NCBI RefSeq assembly: GCF_012933505.1
Contig: NZ_JABBNB010000028.1
Coordinates: forward strand, 1-64,000
DNA length: 64,000 nucleotides
Reading direction: 5' to 3'
Source of the DNA: Gordonia asplenii
GTDB lineage: Bacteria > Actinomycetota > Actinomycetes > Mycobacteriales > Mycobacteriaceae
Shown one piece after another: positions 17,682 to 26,459 of the stretch (positions are counted from its first letter, which is position 1; every line of letters starts with the position of its first letter). Made by a program: the position numbers and the translations under genes. The notes beneath the pieces were generated by a model. It made no database searches. It was not told the DNA's origin and saw nothing but the letters and a program-made list of their open reading frames with translations.

Positions 17682-18937
17682 CGCGGATCGGGGACGGGGT
17701 AGAACGGGACGTGGGCGGGGCGTCGAACGTAGTTCCCGTCGGCCCACTCGATGCCGGCGGCGTCGACGGCGAAGTCGGGGTAGCGGGAGAGCAATTCGGT
17801 CAGCGCGACCCGCGCCTGCATGCGGGCGGCCGCGGCGCCGAGGCAGTGATGGTTGCCGTGGCTGAAGGTCATGATGTTGCGTGGACGCCGGGTGACGTCG
17901 AGGTGCGCGGCGTCGTCGCCGAACCACGCTTCGTCGCGGTTGGCCGAGCCGTAACAGAGCAATACTCTGCTGCCGGCGGGGATCGTCACGGTCCCGGCCG
18001 GGGTGTTGCGGTACTCGACGTCGCGGGTGGTGGTGCGCGCGAGGCCCTGAACGGGGGACGTCAGGCGCAGGAGTTCGTCGACGGCGTCGGGGATGAGGTC
18101 CGGGTCGTCGACCAATGCCCGACGCTGCTCGGGATGGGCGTGCAGCAATTCGACGCTGCCGCCGAGCATGCCGGTGGTGGTGTCGTTGCCGCCCGCGACC
18201 ATGGTGAACGTGAACGCCAGGATCGACAGCAGTCCCGACGGGTCGGCGGGATCGTCGGCGAGGCCGGCGGAGACGAGCTGGGAGACGGTGTCGTCGCCGG
18301 GCTCGGTTTTGCGGAGACTGATGAGTTCGGTGAAGTAGGTCAGCAGCTGCATCGTCGCATCGCCGGCCGACGTGATGGCCGCGGCCATGCCACCGGTGCC
18401 CGACGTCGCGCCGACGATGGACTGCGTCCAGGCATCGAAGCGACCCCAATCTTGTTCTGGCACACCGAGGTAGTGTGCGACGACCATCGACGGCAGTGGC
18501 TTGAACAGTTCTCCGACGATGTCGACGGGGCCGTCGTGCGGCAGGGCGTCGAGGTGTTCGACGACGAAGGCTCGGACTTTCGGTTCGATCTCACCGACCT
18601 GCCGCGGGGTGAAGCCGCGGGCGACGAGTTTGCGGAACTGAGTGTGTCGGGGCGGGTCGAGCATCACCATCGGCGGGTTGTCGGCCATGCCGATCGCCTC
18701 GATCTCGCCGCGGGTGACGGTCAGACCCTGCGCGGAGGAGAAGGTCGCCGGGTCGTCAGCGGCGGCGAGGACGTCGGCGTGGCGGGTGAGGACCCAGAAA
18801 TCGTCTTGCTCGGGGGTTGCTGCCACGTGATGTACCGGGTCGTGAGCTCGCAGTGCGGCGTACATCGGGTAGGGATCGCGCCACGTCTGCGCGGATCGGA
18901 GGGTGTATCCGACGTCGTGCAACAGATCAGAGGTCAT
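17678..18937 (-). CDS. Cytochrome P450
   Basis: A soluble bacterial haem mono-oxygenase of 419 residues. The I-helix oxygen-activation motif AGGNDTT, the K-helix ExxR within DELLRLTSP, and the haem loop FSHGNHHCLG with the thiolate Cys at about residue 365 are all intact. Substrate is unknown; no ferredoxin gene is adjacent, so electron partners must come from elsewhere. ATG 18937 is preferred over a GTG six codons upstream because that GTG lies inside the operator; the mRNA would then be leaderless or nearly so. Confidence 0.93.
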   Translation of the reverse strand: MTSDLLHDVGYTLRSAQTWRDPYPMYAALRAHDPVHHVAATPEQDDFWVLTRHADVLAAADDPATFSSAQGLTVTRGEIEAIGMADNPPMVMLDPPRHTQFRKLVARGFTPRQVGEIEPKVRAFVVEHLDALPHDGPVDIVGELFKPLPSMVVAHYLGVPEQDWGRFDAWTQSIVGATSGTGGMAAAITSAGDATMQLLTYFTELISLRKTEPGDDTVSQLVSAGLADDPADPSGLLSILAFTFTMVAGGNDTTTGMLGGSVELLHAHPEQRRALVDDPDLIPDAVDELLRLTSPVQGLARTTTRDVEYRNTPAGTVTIPAGSRVLLCYGSANRDEAWFGDDAAHLDVTRRPRNIMTFSHGNHHCLGAAAARMQARVALTELLSRYPDFAVDAAGIEWADGNYVRRPAHVPFYPVPDPR

Positions 18938-18950
18938 GTATGGATAATGA

Positions 18951-18970
18951 GACACTTCTGTTGAAGTGTC
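18951..18970 (-). promoter_or_regulatory. Operator of the P450-TetR operon
   Basis: GACACTTC, four bases, GAAGTGTC: a perfect 8-bp inverted repeat, 14 bases before the P450 ATG. Size and placement fit a TetR-family operator covering the core promoter, and the cotranscribed TetR gene is the obvious binder. Confidence 0.7.
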
Positions 18971-19025
18971 AATGCTCGGTCGGATGCGGTCACCACGATG
19001 ATCCGTTGCTGACTAATCTGGACTC

Positions 19026-20354
19026 ATGTCCTTTCCCGCTCGGCCGCGTCGCGTCGCACTGATCTCGGTGCATACCTCTCCGCTGGCGCAGCCGGGCATC
19101 GGCGACGCGGGCGGGATGAACGTCTACGTGGCGCAGACCGCGCAACGTCTGGCGCGGCGCGGCATCGAAGTGGAGATCTTCACCCGCGCGACGTCGTCGG
19201 CCCAGCCGCAGATCGAACGTCCGCTGCCCGGGGTGACTGTGCGCAACATCGCGGCCGGCCCGTACGAGGGGCTGGACAAGCGTGATCTGCCCGCTCAATT
19301 GTGTGCGTTCACCGCGGGGGTGCAACGCGCCGAGGCCACGCAGCGCCCCGGCTACTACGACCTGGTGCATTCGCACTACTGGCTGTCGGGTCAGGTGGGG
19401 TGGCTGGTCAGCGACCGCTGGGGCGTTCCCCTGGTGCACACCGCGCACACTCTCGCGGCGGTGAAGAATGCGTCGCTCGCCGAAGGTGACACCGCGGAAC
19501 CGATGCTGCGGGTGATCGGCGAGCAGCAGGTCATCGACGAGGCCGACCGGCTCGTCGCCAACACCGATACCGAAGCGGCGCAACTGGTTTCGATGTACAA
19601 CGCCGACCCGGCCCGCATCGACGTGGTGACCCCCGGGGCCGACCTCGACTGCTATTCACCAGGATCGCGCGCGGCGGCCCGCGCCGAGCTGGGCGTCGCC
19701 GACGATGAGACGGTGGTGACCTTCGTCGGGCGCATTCAGCCGTTGAAGGCGCCCGACGTGCTGATCGCAGCCGCCGCGCCGATCATCGCCGCCGCCGACC
19801 GCGGCGAACGCTCCAAGGTACGCGTCCTCGTCGTCGGCGGACCGTCGGGCAGCGGCCTCGACCGACCGACCGCGCTGATAGATCTCGCGGCGCAGCTGGG
19901 TATCTCCGACGCCGTGACCTTCCTGCCGCCGCAGCCGCCGTCGAAGCTGACGCAGGTCTACCGGGCGTCGGACATCGTCGCCGTCCCGAGCTACTCGGAG
20001 AGTTTCGGGCTCGTCGCCATCGAGGCGCAGGCCTGCGGCATCCCGGTGATCGCCGCCGACGTCGGGGGGCTGGGGGTGGCCGTCGACAACGGGCGGACCG
20101 GTCTGTTGGTGGCGGGCCATGCGATCGGAGACTGGACCAACGCACTGGAGAAGCTGATCGATCAGCCCGCGGAGCGTGCGGGGATGGGTCGCGCGGCCAG
20201 CGCGCACGCCCAACAGTTCTCCTGGGAGCACACCGCGGACCAACTGCTGGAGAGTTACTCGCGGGCCCTGCGCAGCTTCACCGCGTCGGTAGGCTCGGGC
20301 GAGCGCGGGCATCGCAGGTGGCGACGACGTCGGCTCAGCCGGGCCGGCGTGTGA
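19026..20354 (+). CDS. mshA: D-inositol-3-phosphate glycosyltransferase MshA
   Basis: First enzyme of mycothiol synthesis: transfers GlcNAc from UDP-GlcNAc to 1L-myo-inositol-1-phosphate. A GT4 glycosyltransferase of 442 residues with the MshA N-terminal pattern [11 protein letters not shown]...[20 protein letters not shown], and the sugar-nucleotide site [17 protein letters not shown]. The C-terminus ends in a basic tail ([10 protein letters not shown]) of doubtful importance. Followed by a YbjN-family gene, the same order as in M. tuberculosis (Rv0486-Rv0487). Mycothiol itself marks the organism as an actinomycete. Confidence 0.95.
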   Translation: MSFPARPRRVALISVHTSPLAQPGIGDAGGMNVYVAQTAQRLARRGIEVEIFTRATSSAQPQIERPLPGVTVRNIAAGPYEGLDKRDLPAQLCAFTAGVQRAEATQRPGYYDLVHSHYWLSGQVGWLVSDRWGVPLVHTAHTLAAVKNASLAEGDTAEPMLRVIGEQQVIDEADRLVANTDTEAAQLVSMYNADPARIDVVTPGADLDCYSPGSRAAARAELGVADDETVVTFVGRIQPLKAPDVLIAAAAPIIAAADRGERSKVRVLVVGGPSGSGLDRPTALIDLAAQLGISDAVTFLPPQPPSKLTQVYRASDIVAVPSYSESFGLVAIEAQACGIPVIAADVGGLGVAVDNGRTGLLVAGHAIGDWTNALEKLIDQPAERAGMGRAASAHAQQFSWEHTADQLLESYSRALRSFTASVGSGERGHRRWRRRRLSRAGV

Positions 20355-20390
20355 CCATGGTCGACGAATCTGATTGGGAGACAAGGTGAT

Positions 20391-20936
20391 ATGACGTCGA
20401 CGATTGAGACCGTGATCGCGATACTCGATGAGCGGGAGATCGAGTACACGCGCAAAGGATCGGGCGGCGGCAAGGCCGAGCACGTGGTGCTCGAATTGCC
20501 GGGCGAACGAAAACTGTCCACGACCGTGCTGCTGACCGGCGGCGCGCACGGGGTGCGCGTCGAGGCGTTCGTCTGCCGTCATCCCGACGAGAACTTCGAA
20601 GGCGTCTTCCGCTACCTGCTCAAACGCAACCGGCGGCTGTACGGGGTGGCCTACACCGTCGACAACATCGGCGACATCTACCTCGTCGGGCAGATCTCCG
20701 ACGATACCCTGAGCGGCAACGAGCTCGACCGGGTGCTCGGACAGGTCCTCGAAGCCGCCGACGGCGACTTCAATCCGCTGCTGGAGTTGGGTTTTCACAC
20801 CTCCATCCAACGCGAATGGGCGTGGCGCTCGTCGCGCGGCGAGCCGCTGCACAATCTGCTTGCCTTCGAGCACCTCATCGACAAGGAGTCGATGCCCGCT
20901 GAAGGTGAGCCGGTGCCCGAGCGGTACCGATCGTGA
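20391..20936 (+). CDS. YbjN-domain protein
   Basis: A 181-residue cytoplasmic protein of the YbjN family, which shares a fold with type III secretion chaperones; its role in actinobacteria is not defined. Recognised by its place after mshA (as Rv0487) and by segments such as FVCRHPDENFEGVFRYLLKRN and DIYLVGQI. The ATG at 20391 follows GGGAGACAAGGTG at normal spacing. The gap after it (20937-21041) holds two TCTGCAGA/CTGCAGA motifs and no gene. Confidence 0.85.
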   Translation: MTSTIETVIAILDEREIEYTRKGSGGGKAEHVVLELPGERKLSTTVLLTGGAHGVRVEAFVCRHPDENFEGVFRYLLKRNRRLYGVAYTVDNIGDIYLVGQISDDTLSGNELDRVLGQVLEAADGDFNPLLELGFHTSIQREWAWRSSRGEPLHNLLAFEHLIDKESMPAEGEPVPERYRS

Positions 20937-21041
20937 CCGCTGGATGTGCCGGCCGTGGGGGCCGCGCCTCAGCGGAAATCTGCAGAATAGTGGGTTTTGA
21001 GAGCGGGCTGCTTTAACTGCAGACTTCTGCGAAACCGTGGA

Positions 21042-21878
21042 TCACGGTGCCTGCTCGTATTCGACGACGGCGATCGGACTGTTCGCGCGCCGCTGCATCG
21101 CCCGCGCAACCGAACTGATCCACCGAGTTCGACTGTGCCGCAGTCGTGGCCGGGTCACCACCTGCAACGACGCGTCGGGCACGGCGTCGGCCAGTGTGCG
21201 ATGCGGTTCGCCGGGGATGAGTTGCAGGGTGGTCGGGCAATCTGGATATCGCCTGCGCCACGGGGTGAGCAGGGCATCGGCGCGGGCATAGGTGGATTCG
21301 ACGTCGGCGAGCGACAGGTCATCGGGTATCGCGCAGACCACCGCGACGGCGCGGTGGGTGAGTTCGGCGCGATCGAATGCCACCTCGAAGGCCCGCTGCG
21401 ACGGCGCGTCGACGTCGATCGCCAATGCGATGGGACCGTGCGGTGTTACATGTCCGAACGGTACGGTCACCACTGGGCAGTGTGAGAGCCCCGACAGTGT
21501 GCAGCTGATCGAAGTGCTGGTCAGCCGCTCCGCCCAGCCGGGGCGGTGGTGGCCGAGGATCAGTGCATCGACTTCGGTGGAGACTTTGACGAGGAGCGGC
21601 ACCGCGGGGTCTGACGAGAGCAGTGTCGAAAGATGCAGATCGGGGAAGGTGAGGCGCAAATCGTCGGCGAGCGATTCGACGCGGCGGCGGGCGACGTCGT
21701 GCGCGACGTCGAGACGGTAGCCGGGCAGGGAACCGACGAACAGCGGCGGCGCAAAACCGTGGACCAGGATCATCGGCCAGCCGTGGTGCTCGGCCATCGT
21801 CGCCGCCCAGCGTGCAGCCGCGGCGGATTCGTCGGAATAGTCGATTCCGACGGCGATAGTCAAAGGGCCAGAACGCAT
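21042..21878 (-). CDS. Universal stress protein, two tandem domains
   Basis: A 278-residue protein with two USP domains (about 1-140 and 145-278). Domain one begins TIAVGIDYSDES; the ATP-binding GxxGxxx(S/T) region is degenerate (LILGHHRPGWAERLTSTSIS), and the second domain is more divergent, so nucleotide binding is uncertain. ATG 21878 is chosen for the AAGGGG site seven bases upstream; an earlier in-frame ATG adds 22 residues without one. Role in stress or dormancy is inferred from the family. Confidence 0.8.
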   Translation of the reverse strand: MRSGPLTIAVGIDYSDESAAAARWAATMAEHHGWPMILVHGFAPPLFVGSLPGYRLDVAHDVARRRVESLADDLRLTFPDLHLSTLLSSDPAVPLLVKVSTEVDALILGHHRPGWAERLTSTSISCTLSGLSHCPVVTVPFGHVTPHGPIALAIDVDAPSQRAFEVAFDRAELTHRAVAVVCAIPDDLSLADVESTYARADALLTPWRRRYPDCPTTLQLIPGEPHRTLADAVPDASLQVVTRPRLRHSRTRWISSVARAMQRRANSPIAVVEYEQAP

Positions 21879-21930
21879 TTGATGTCCCCTTCGAGGTGGG
21901 GCGGGTCTCTTGTCGATTGTAAGCCGATAT

Positions 21931-21945
21931 GTTGCGTTGTGCAAC
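21931..21945 (-). promoter_or_regulatory. Small inverted repeat upstream of the stress protein
   Basis: GTTGC, five bases, GCAAC, 53 bases before the universal stress protein start. Possible operator; no further support. Confidence 0.25.
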
Positions 21946-22039
21946 TAATGCGTGTATGGGCGAGTGCTGCTCGACGTCGGGGCCGATGGCAATGTGGCGA
22001 AGCTTCGTGGTGGGAGGGGGATGACTCGGTCCGATTGTG

Positions 22040-22225
22040 AAAGCCGCACGCCTGCAGGGTGTCTCGGGTCGAGTCCTGCAGGGTGTCTCGGGTTGAGTAG
22101 GGTTCTTCGTCTCGCCTAACCCCTCGTTACACCGAAGCTCGTGCCTCGCTTCGGCACTCGGGGAGCGGGGTGGAGTTCGTGCCTCGCTTTGGTATGTCGG
22201 GGAGCGGATGGTTACGTCGAGTCGC
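22040..22225. repeat. Direct repeats and hairpin repeat between two minus-strand genes
   Basis: CCTGCAGGGTGTCTCGGGTY is present twice, 25 bases apart (about 22051 and 22076). Then comes one full hairpin unit at 22132-22154 (CCGAAGC, TCGTGCCTC loop, GCTTCGG) followed by CACTCGGGGAGCG, and a decayed partner around 22174-22205. The arrangement places the hairpins directly beyond the MarR gene's stop. No gene is seen in 21879-22225 apart from the upstream region of the stress protein. Confidence 0.65.
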
Positions 22226-22654
22226 CTACACCTCGTCCGCGGCGAGTTTCTGGAGCAAGCGGGTCAGTGTTCGGATTTCGTCGGGATCCCATCGGGTCAG
22301 TCGATCGCGCCACTCGGCCAGCGCCGACGTCGCCACGGTCGCCATCCGTTCGTGGCCGTGGTCGGTCAGCGTGACCAGCCGCACCCGACCGTCGTCGGGG
22401 GCGATCTGCCGTTCGACCAGGCCGAGTCGGACCACGGCGTCGATCTGTCGGGTCAGCGTGGACTTCTCGATGTCGAGCTTGGCGACCATCTCCGACATCG
22501 ACAGTTTGTCGTGGGTGGTCAGCACGATTAGGAGCGGGTAGCAGGCCGGATCGAGCTTGGGATCGATCGCGTGGGCACGATTGCGCATACGTGCGCGGCC
22601 GCGGCGCCAGATGTCGGCGAGTTCGGCTTCGAGTTCGGCGATCGGATCGTCCAT
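22226..22654 (-). CDS. MarR-family transcriptional regulator
   Basis: A 142-residue winged-helix regulator. The recognition region KLSMSEMVAKLDIEKSTLTRQ and the wing LVERQIAPDDGRVRLVTLTDHG are typical MarR features. It probably acts as a dimer controlling its own or neighbouring genes; ligand unknown. The ATG at 22654 is the first in-frame start after the divergent gpmA gene; a much longer reading into gpmA is rejected. The 66-base gap to gpmA would hold both promoters. Confidence 0.85.
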   Translation of the reverse strand: MDDPIAELEAELADIWRRGRARMRNRAHAIDPKLDPACYPLLIVLTTHDKLSMSEMVAKLDIEKSTLTRQIDAVVRLGLVERQIAPDDGRVRLVTLTDHGHERMATVATSALAEWRDRLTRWDPDEIRTLTRLLQKLAADEV

Positions 22655-22720
22655 GGATCCATTGTGGCCAAGCCCGGTGTCCGGGCGCGATGAGACCCGC
22701 CGTGTGAGAAACTCGTCCCC

Positions 22721-23467
22721 ATGACCAACGGCACTTTGATCCTCATGCGGCACGGCGAAAGCGAATGGAATGCGTCGAATCAGTTCACCGGCTGGGTGGA
22801 TGTCGCGCTGACCGACAAAGGTAAGGCCGAAGCGGTCCGGGCGGGCGAGTTGCTCGTCGAGCACGATCTGCTGCCCGACGTCCTCTACACCTCGCTGCTG
22901 CGGCGCGCGATCTCGACGGCTCAGATCGCGCTCGACACCGCTGACCGACACTGGATCCCGGTCGTCCGCGACTGGCGGCTCAACGAGCGTCACTACGGCG
23001 CGCTGCAGGGACTCAACAAGGCCGAGACCAAGCAGAAGTACGGCAACGAGCAGTTCATGTTGTGGCGCCGCAGCTACGACACTCCGCCGCCCCCAATCGA
23101 TCCCGCCGGTGAGTACAGCCAGACCGACGACCCGCGCTATGCGGATCTGCCCGAGGTTCCGTTGACGGAATGTCTCAAAGACGTTGTGACGCGGCTCATT
23201 CCGTACTTCGAATCCGACATCGCCGCAGATCTGCGCGCTGGCAAGACGGTTCTCGTTGCGGCACATGGTAATTCGCTGCGTGCGTTAGTGAAGTACCTGG
23301 ACGGGATCTCCGACGCCGACATCGCCGAACTCAATATCCCCACCGGAAACCCGTTGCGCTACGACCTCGACGACGATCTCAAGCCGCTCAATCCCGGCGG
23401 CACCTACCTCGACCCGGAAGCGGCGGCCGAGGGTGCGGCCGCGGTGGCAGCGCAGGGCGGGAAATAG
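22721..23467 (+). CDS. gpmA: 2,3-bisphosphoglycerate-dependent phosphoglycerate mutase
   Basis: Interconverts 3- and 2-phosphoglycerate in glycolysis. The 248-residue protein has the catalytic phospho-His in [12 protein letters not shown] (His 11), the GpmA-specific [26 protein letters not shown] and the second His in [17 protein letters not shown]. Gene order gpm-...-senX3-regX3 equals that of M. tuberculosis (Rv0489-Rv0491). The extra C-terminal Ala-rich tail is common in actinobacteria. Confidence 0.96.
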   Translation: MTNGTLILMRHGESEWNASNQFTGWVDVALTDKGKAEAVRAGELLVEHDLLPDVLYTSLLRRAISTAQIALDTADRHWIPVVRDWRLNERHYGALQGLNKAETKQKYGNEQFMLWRRSYDTPPPPIDPAGEYSQTDDPRYADLPEVPLTECLKDVVTRLIPYFESDIAADLRAGKTVLVAAHGNSLRALVKYLDGISDADIAELNIPTGNPLRYDLDDDLKPLNPGGTYLDPEAAAEGAAAVAAQGGK

Positions 23468-23519
23468 TCTCGCCCGTTCTCGCCGGTACTTTTCGTGTGA
23501 CGCGCGCTACTCTGAATAC

Positions 23520-23843
23520 ATGGCAGAGATCGGGACTTTGCACGTCAAGCATTCACCTGGGCAAGAGCGGTACGAGGCTTACTTCGTCGATGAAGACGGC
23601 CTGCCGACCGATGAGCGGGTCGGCTATGTCGACTATGTCGCCGAGGTCGAACAGGTGGTGTTGACCCACACTGTCGTTCCGGAGCGATACGCCGGTCGCG
23701 GCATTGCGGGGCAGCTCGTGAAATTCGTCCTCGACGACGTTCGGGCTTCCGGCAAGAAGGTTGTTCCGGTGTGTTCTTACGTACGTAACTACATCGCGCG
23801 GCATCCGGAGTACGCCGACCTCGCGGCGCCCGTTCCGCAGTGA
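23520..23843 (+). CDS. Small GNAT-type N-acetyltransferase (YidJ/GTL3B-like)
   Basis: A 107-residue protein made of little more than the acetyl-CoA-binding core: VVPERYAGRGIAGQLVKFVLD carries the pyrophosphate-binding loop, and CSYVRNYIARHPEYADL is the hallmark end of the small GNAT group often annotated as N-acetyltransferase (COG2388). The acceptor is unknown. ATG 23520 follows the gpmA stop by 52 bases. The 148-base gap after it contains the senX3 promoter region. Confidence 0.85.
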   Translation: MAEIGTLHVKHSPGQERYEAYFVDEDGLPTDERVGYVDYVAEVEQVVLTHTVVPERYAGRGIAGQLVKFVLDDVRASGKKVVPVCSYVRNYIARHPEYADLAAPVPQ

Positions 23844-23921
23844 AGCGGCTCGTCGTAGCTCGGTGACCTGGGGAAATGCTTACCAGGAATTCGCCGGGTC
23901 GACGTCGACGCCGGCGGAACA

Positions 23922-23943
23922 GTTTGTGAACACTCGCCGAACA
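23922..23943 (-). promoter_or_regulatory. Candidate RegX3 (Pho-type) box before senX3
   Basis: On the minus strand TGTTCGGCGAG is followed directly by TGTTCACAAAC: two 11-base direct repeats beginning TGTTC, the layout of actinobacterial PHO boxes bound by PhoP/RegX3-type regulators. It lies 49-70 bases before the senX3 start, which suits autoregulation. Confidence 0.4.
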
Positions 23944-23991
23944 ACGCTGCGAGCGGCGCTTGCCGCGGTGAACGGGCCGTAAGCTGCACTA

Positions 23992-25353
23992 GTGACCGTT
24001 GCTTGGGTGATTGCGGCGATCGCACCGGCTTTGTTGTTTGGTGTGCTCATCGGGTGGATGTTGTTCGGCCGCTCGCGTGGTGTTTCGGAGGTTGGCGTCG
24101 ACACGGTGTCCGTGGCGACGAGTCCAGAGTCCGAGGCCGGTTCGGAATCGCCGACCTCGGTTCGTCAGTCCGCTGACACGATCGTCACCGAAACGGCCGA
24201 CGGCCGCATGACTCGCGCCGCGATGCTGAATCTGATCGTCGCCGAGTCCGAGACGGCCGTCGCCGTCGTCGACGAATTCCGCGACGTCGTATTGCACAAC
24301 GACCGTGCCGGCGACCTGGGGCTCGTGACCGACCATCTGCTCGCCGACGCGGTGTGGGAGTACGCCGAGCAAGTGGTGCGCACCGGTGAGGACGCGCGGT
24401 TCGAGTTCACGCCGCCACTGCTCAGCGGTGGTTTCGTCGCGACCGGCCGCGCACCCGGACGTCCGGTGGAAGCCGTGCGCTGCCTGATTCGGCTCGTCGA
24501 ACAGAACACCGAACGCTACGCGGTGGTCTACGGCGCCGACGACTCGGAGAATCTGCGGGTGGAGGCGACCCGACGGGATTTCGTCGCGAATGTGTCCCAT
24601 GAACTCAAAACGCCGGTCGGTGCCATCGGGCTGCTGACCGAGGCGCTGTTGGAGTCGGCCGACGACCCCGAGACCGTCGTGCACTTCGGTCGGCGGGTGG
24701 GAGCCGAGGCCACGCGCCTGGGCAATATGGTCACCGAGCTCATCGCATTGTCGCGGCTGCAGGGCGGCGAGACGTCGGCGTTCGAGTCGGTCGACGTCGA
24801 CACGCTCGTCTCCGACGCCCTGGCCAGCGCGCAGATCAGCGCCGAAGCCGTCGGCATCACCCTGAGCACCGACGGGCCGTCGGAGCTGAGTGTGATCGGC
24901 GACCGGATGCTGCTGTTGACCGCGCTGAACAATCTGATCGCCAATGCGATCGCCTACTCGTCGCCGAACACCACGGTGTCCGTCAGCAGGCGGGTGACCT
25001 CGACGAATGACCGTCCGATGGTGGCGATCGCGGTCACCGACCGCGGCATCGGCATCGCGCCGGCAGACCAGCAGCGAGTCTTCGAGCGGTTCTTCCGCGT
25101 CGACAAGGCCCGCTCCCGGGTTACCGGCGGCACCGGCCTGGGCCTGGCGATCGTCAAACATGTCGCGGCCAACCACAACGGATCCATCGCTCTGTGGAGC
25201 AAACCGGGCACAGGTTCGACATTCACCTTGTCGGTGCCCCAAGACCTCGCCGGAACCACCGGCGGCCCGGACCCCTCCGGTGCGGAGGTCGGCGTCGAAC
25301 GCCGATACGTTTCGGGATCCTCGCACGCACAAACAAAGGAACTCACTCGGTGA
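23992..25353 (+). CDS. senX3: Sensor histidine kinase SenX3
   Basis: Membrane sensor of the phosphate-responsive SenX3-RegX3 pair. The 453-residue protein has one N-terminal membrane helix (about residues 5-25), a PAS-like region (about 80-180), the dimerisation/phosphoacceptor box FVANVSHELKTPVG with His 203, an N box LNNLIANAIAYS, G boxes DRGIGIAP and GGTGLGLAIV. Two membrane helices are usual in M. tuberculosis SenX3; only one hydrophobic span is obvious here. GTG start at 23992; overlaps regX3 by four bases. Confidence 0.95.
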   Translation: MTVAWVIAAIAPALLFGVLIGWMLFGRSRGVSEVGVDTVSVATSPESEAGSESPTSVRQSADTIVTETADGRMTRAAMLNLIVAESETAVAVVDEFRDVVLHNDRAGDLGLVTDHLLADAVWEYAEQVVRTGEDARFEFTPPLLSGGFVATGRAPGRPVEAVRCLIRLVEQNTERYAVVYGADDSENLRVEATRRDFVANVSHELKTPVGAIGLLTEALLESADDPETVVHFGRRVGAEATRLGNMVTELIALSRLQGGETSAFESVDVDTLVSDALASAQISAEAVGITLSTDGPSELSVIGDRMLLLTALNNLIANAIAYSSPNTTVSVSRRVTSTNDRPMVAIAVTDRGIGIAPADQQRVFERFFRVDKARSRVTGGTGLGLAIVKHVAANHNGSIALWSKPGTGSTFTLSVPQDLAGTTGGPDPSGAEVGVERRYVSGSSHAQTKELTR

Positions 25354-26039
25354 CCCACGTTCTGATCGTCGAAGATGAGGAATCACTGGCCGATCCGCTG
25401 GCCTTCCTGCTGCGCAAGGAAGGTTTCGAGGCGAGCATCGTCAACGACGGTGGCCAGGCGCTGACGGCTTTCGACCGCATCAACCCCGACATCGTGTTGC
25501 TCGACCTGATGCTGCCCGGGATGTCGGGCACCGAGGTGTGCAAAGCGCTGCGGCAGCGGTCGTCGGTACCGGTCATCATGGTGACCGCCCGCGACACCGA
25601 GATAGACAAGGTGGTCGGGCTCGAACTCGGCGCCGACGACTACGTCACCAAACCGTATTCGGCCCGCGAGCTGATCGCCCGCATCCGCGCGGTACTGCGT
25701 CGCGGGGCCGACGCCGGGTTCGACGAAGACCTGTCGATCGGCGTGCTCGACGCCGGGCCGGTGCGGATGGATGTGGAGCGGCATACCGTGGTCGTCAACG
25801 GTGAGTCGATCACGTTGCCGCTCAAGGAATTCGACCTGCTCGAGTACCTCATGCGCAATGCGGGACGAGTCCTCACGCGCGGCCAGTTGATCGACCGCGT
25901 GTGGGGTGCCGACTACGTCGGCGACACCAAGACGCTCGACGTGCACGTCAAACGGCTGCGGTCGAAGATCGAGCCCGACCCGGGCAATCCGAAGCACCTC
26001 GTCACGGTGCGCGGGCTGGGGTACAAGCTGGAGGGGTAG
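25350..26039 (+). CDS. regX3: Response regulator RegX3
   Basis: OmpR/PhoB-family regulator of phosphate starvation genes. 229 residues: receiver domain with acidic pocket VEDEE and phosphoacceptor Asp 52 (LLDLMLPG), conserved Lys 101 (VTKPYS), and a C-terminal winged helix with LTRGQLIDRVWGADYVGDT. The GTG start overlaps the senX3 stop (GTGA) and has AAAGGA nine bases upstream; a longer in-frame reading inside senX3 is rejected. The gene is followed by a long repeat region. Confidence 0.96.
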   Translation: MTHVLIVEDEESLADPLAFLLRKEGFEASIVNDGGQALTAFDRINPDIVLLDLMLPGMSGTEVCKALRQRSSVPVIMVTARDTEIDKVVGLELGADDYVTKPYSARELIARIRAVLRRGADAGFDEDLSIGVLDAGPVRMDVERHTVVVNGESITLPLKEFDLLEYLMRNAGRVLTRGQLIDRVWGADYVGDTKTLDVHVKRLRSKIEPDPGNPKHLVTVRGLGYKLEG

Positions 26040-26065
26040 TCGGGTTGGGGCGAGTCGCACTCCAT

Positions 26066-26392
26066 CTGCTGGTTGAGCCGTGAGGAGCGCTAGCGCGCGC
26101 TAGCGCGCCGTGCTGAGCGAGGCGCTAGCCGAGTCGAAGTGACGAGCGAGTCGAAACCCCTGTACCACAATGCATTTGATGGTAGCGCACTTGTCGAACT
26201 GTGATGCAATCGAACATCGAGGCGCGTGCATCCGAAGGGGCACACGCGTCACTTGCCGGGTGTCATCGTCGATGTTGGCGCGGACCGTCGAAAGTCGTTG
26301 TGGCTGAGAGGTTTCGACACGGACTCGGCTAGCGCTACTTCGACTCGGCTAGCGTCTCGCTCAGCACGGCGCTCGTCCGGCTCAACCAGCAG
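26066..26392. repeat. Intergenic inverted-arm repeat element, copy B
   Basis: A 327-bp copy of the element seen at 12617, with the core in the opposite orientation (TGTACCACAATGCATTTGATGG ... CGAAAGTCGTTGTGGCTG, split here at natural points). Bounded by CTGCTGGTTGAGCC and GGCTCAACCAGCAG. The core holds a hairpin around GTGCATCC-GAA-GGGGCAC. Positioned downstream of regX3, whose 3' neighbour is convergent. Confidence 0.8.
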
Positions 26393-26459
26393 AGCGGCGC
26401 TTCGGCCGGTGGATCCAGGCGCAATCGACGCTCAATCAGCGGTCTGGGTTGCGAGCCCC

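Noticed and set aside
22040-22085. tRNA T-arm-like sequence (GGGTCGAGTCC)
   Set aside because: One base short of a T-loop and no acceptor, D or anticodon arms around it; it is part of a direct repeat.
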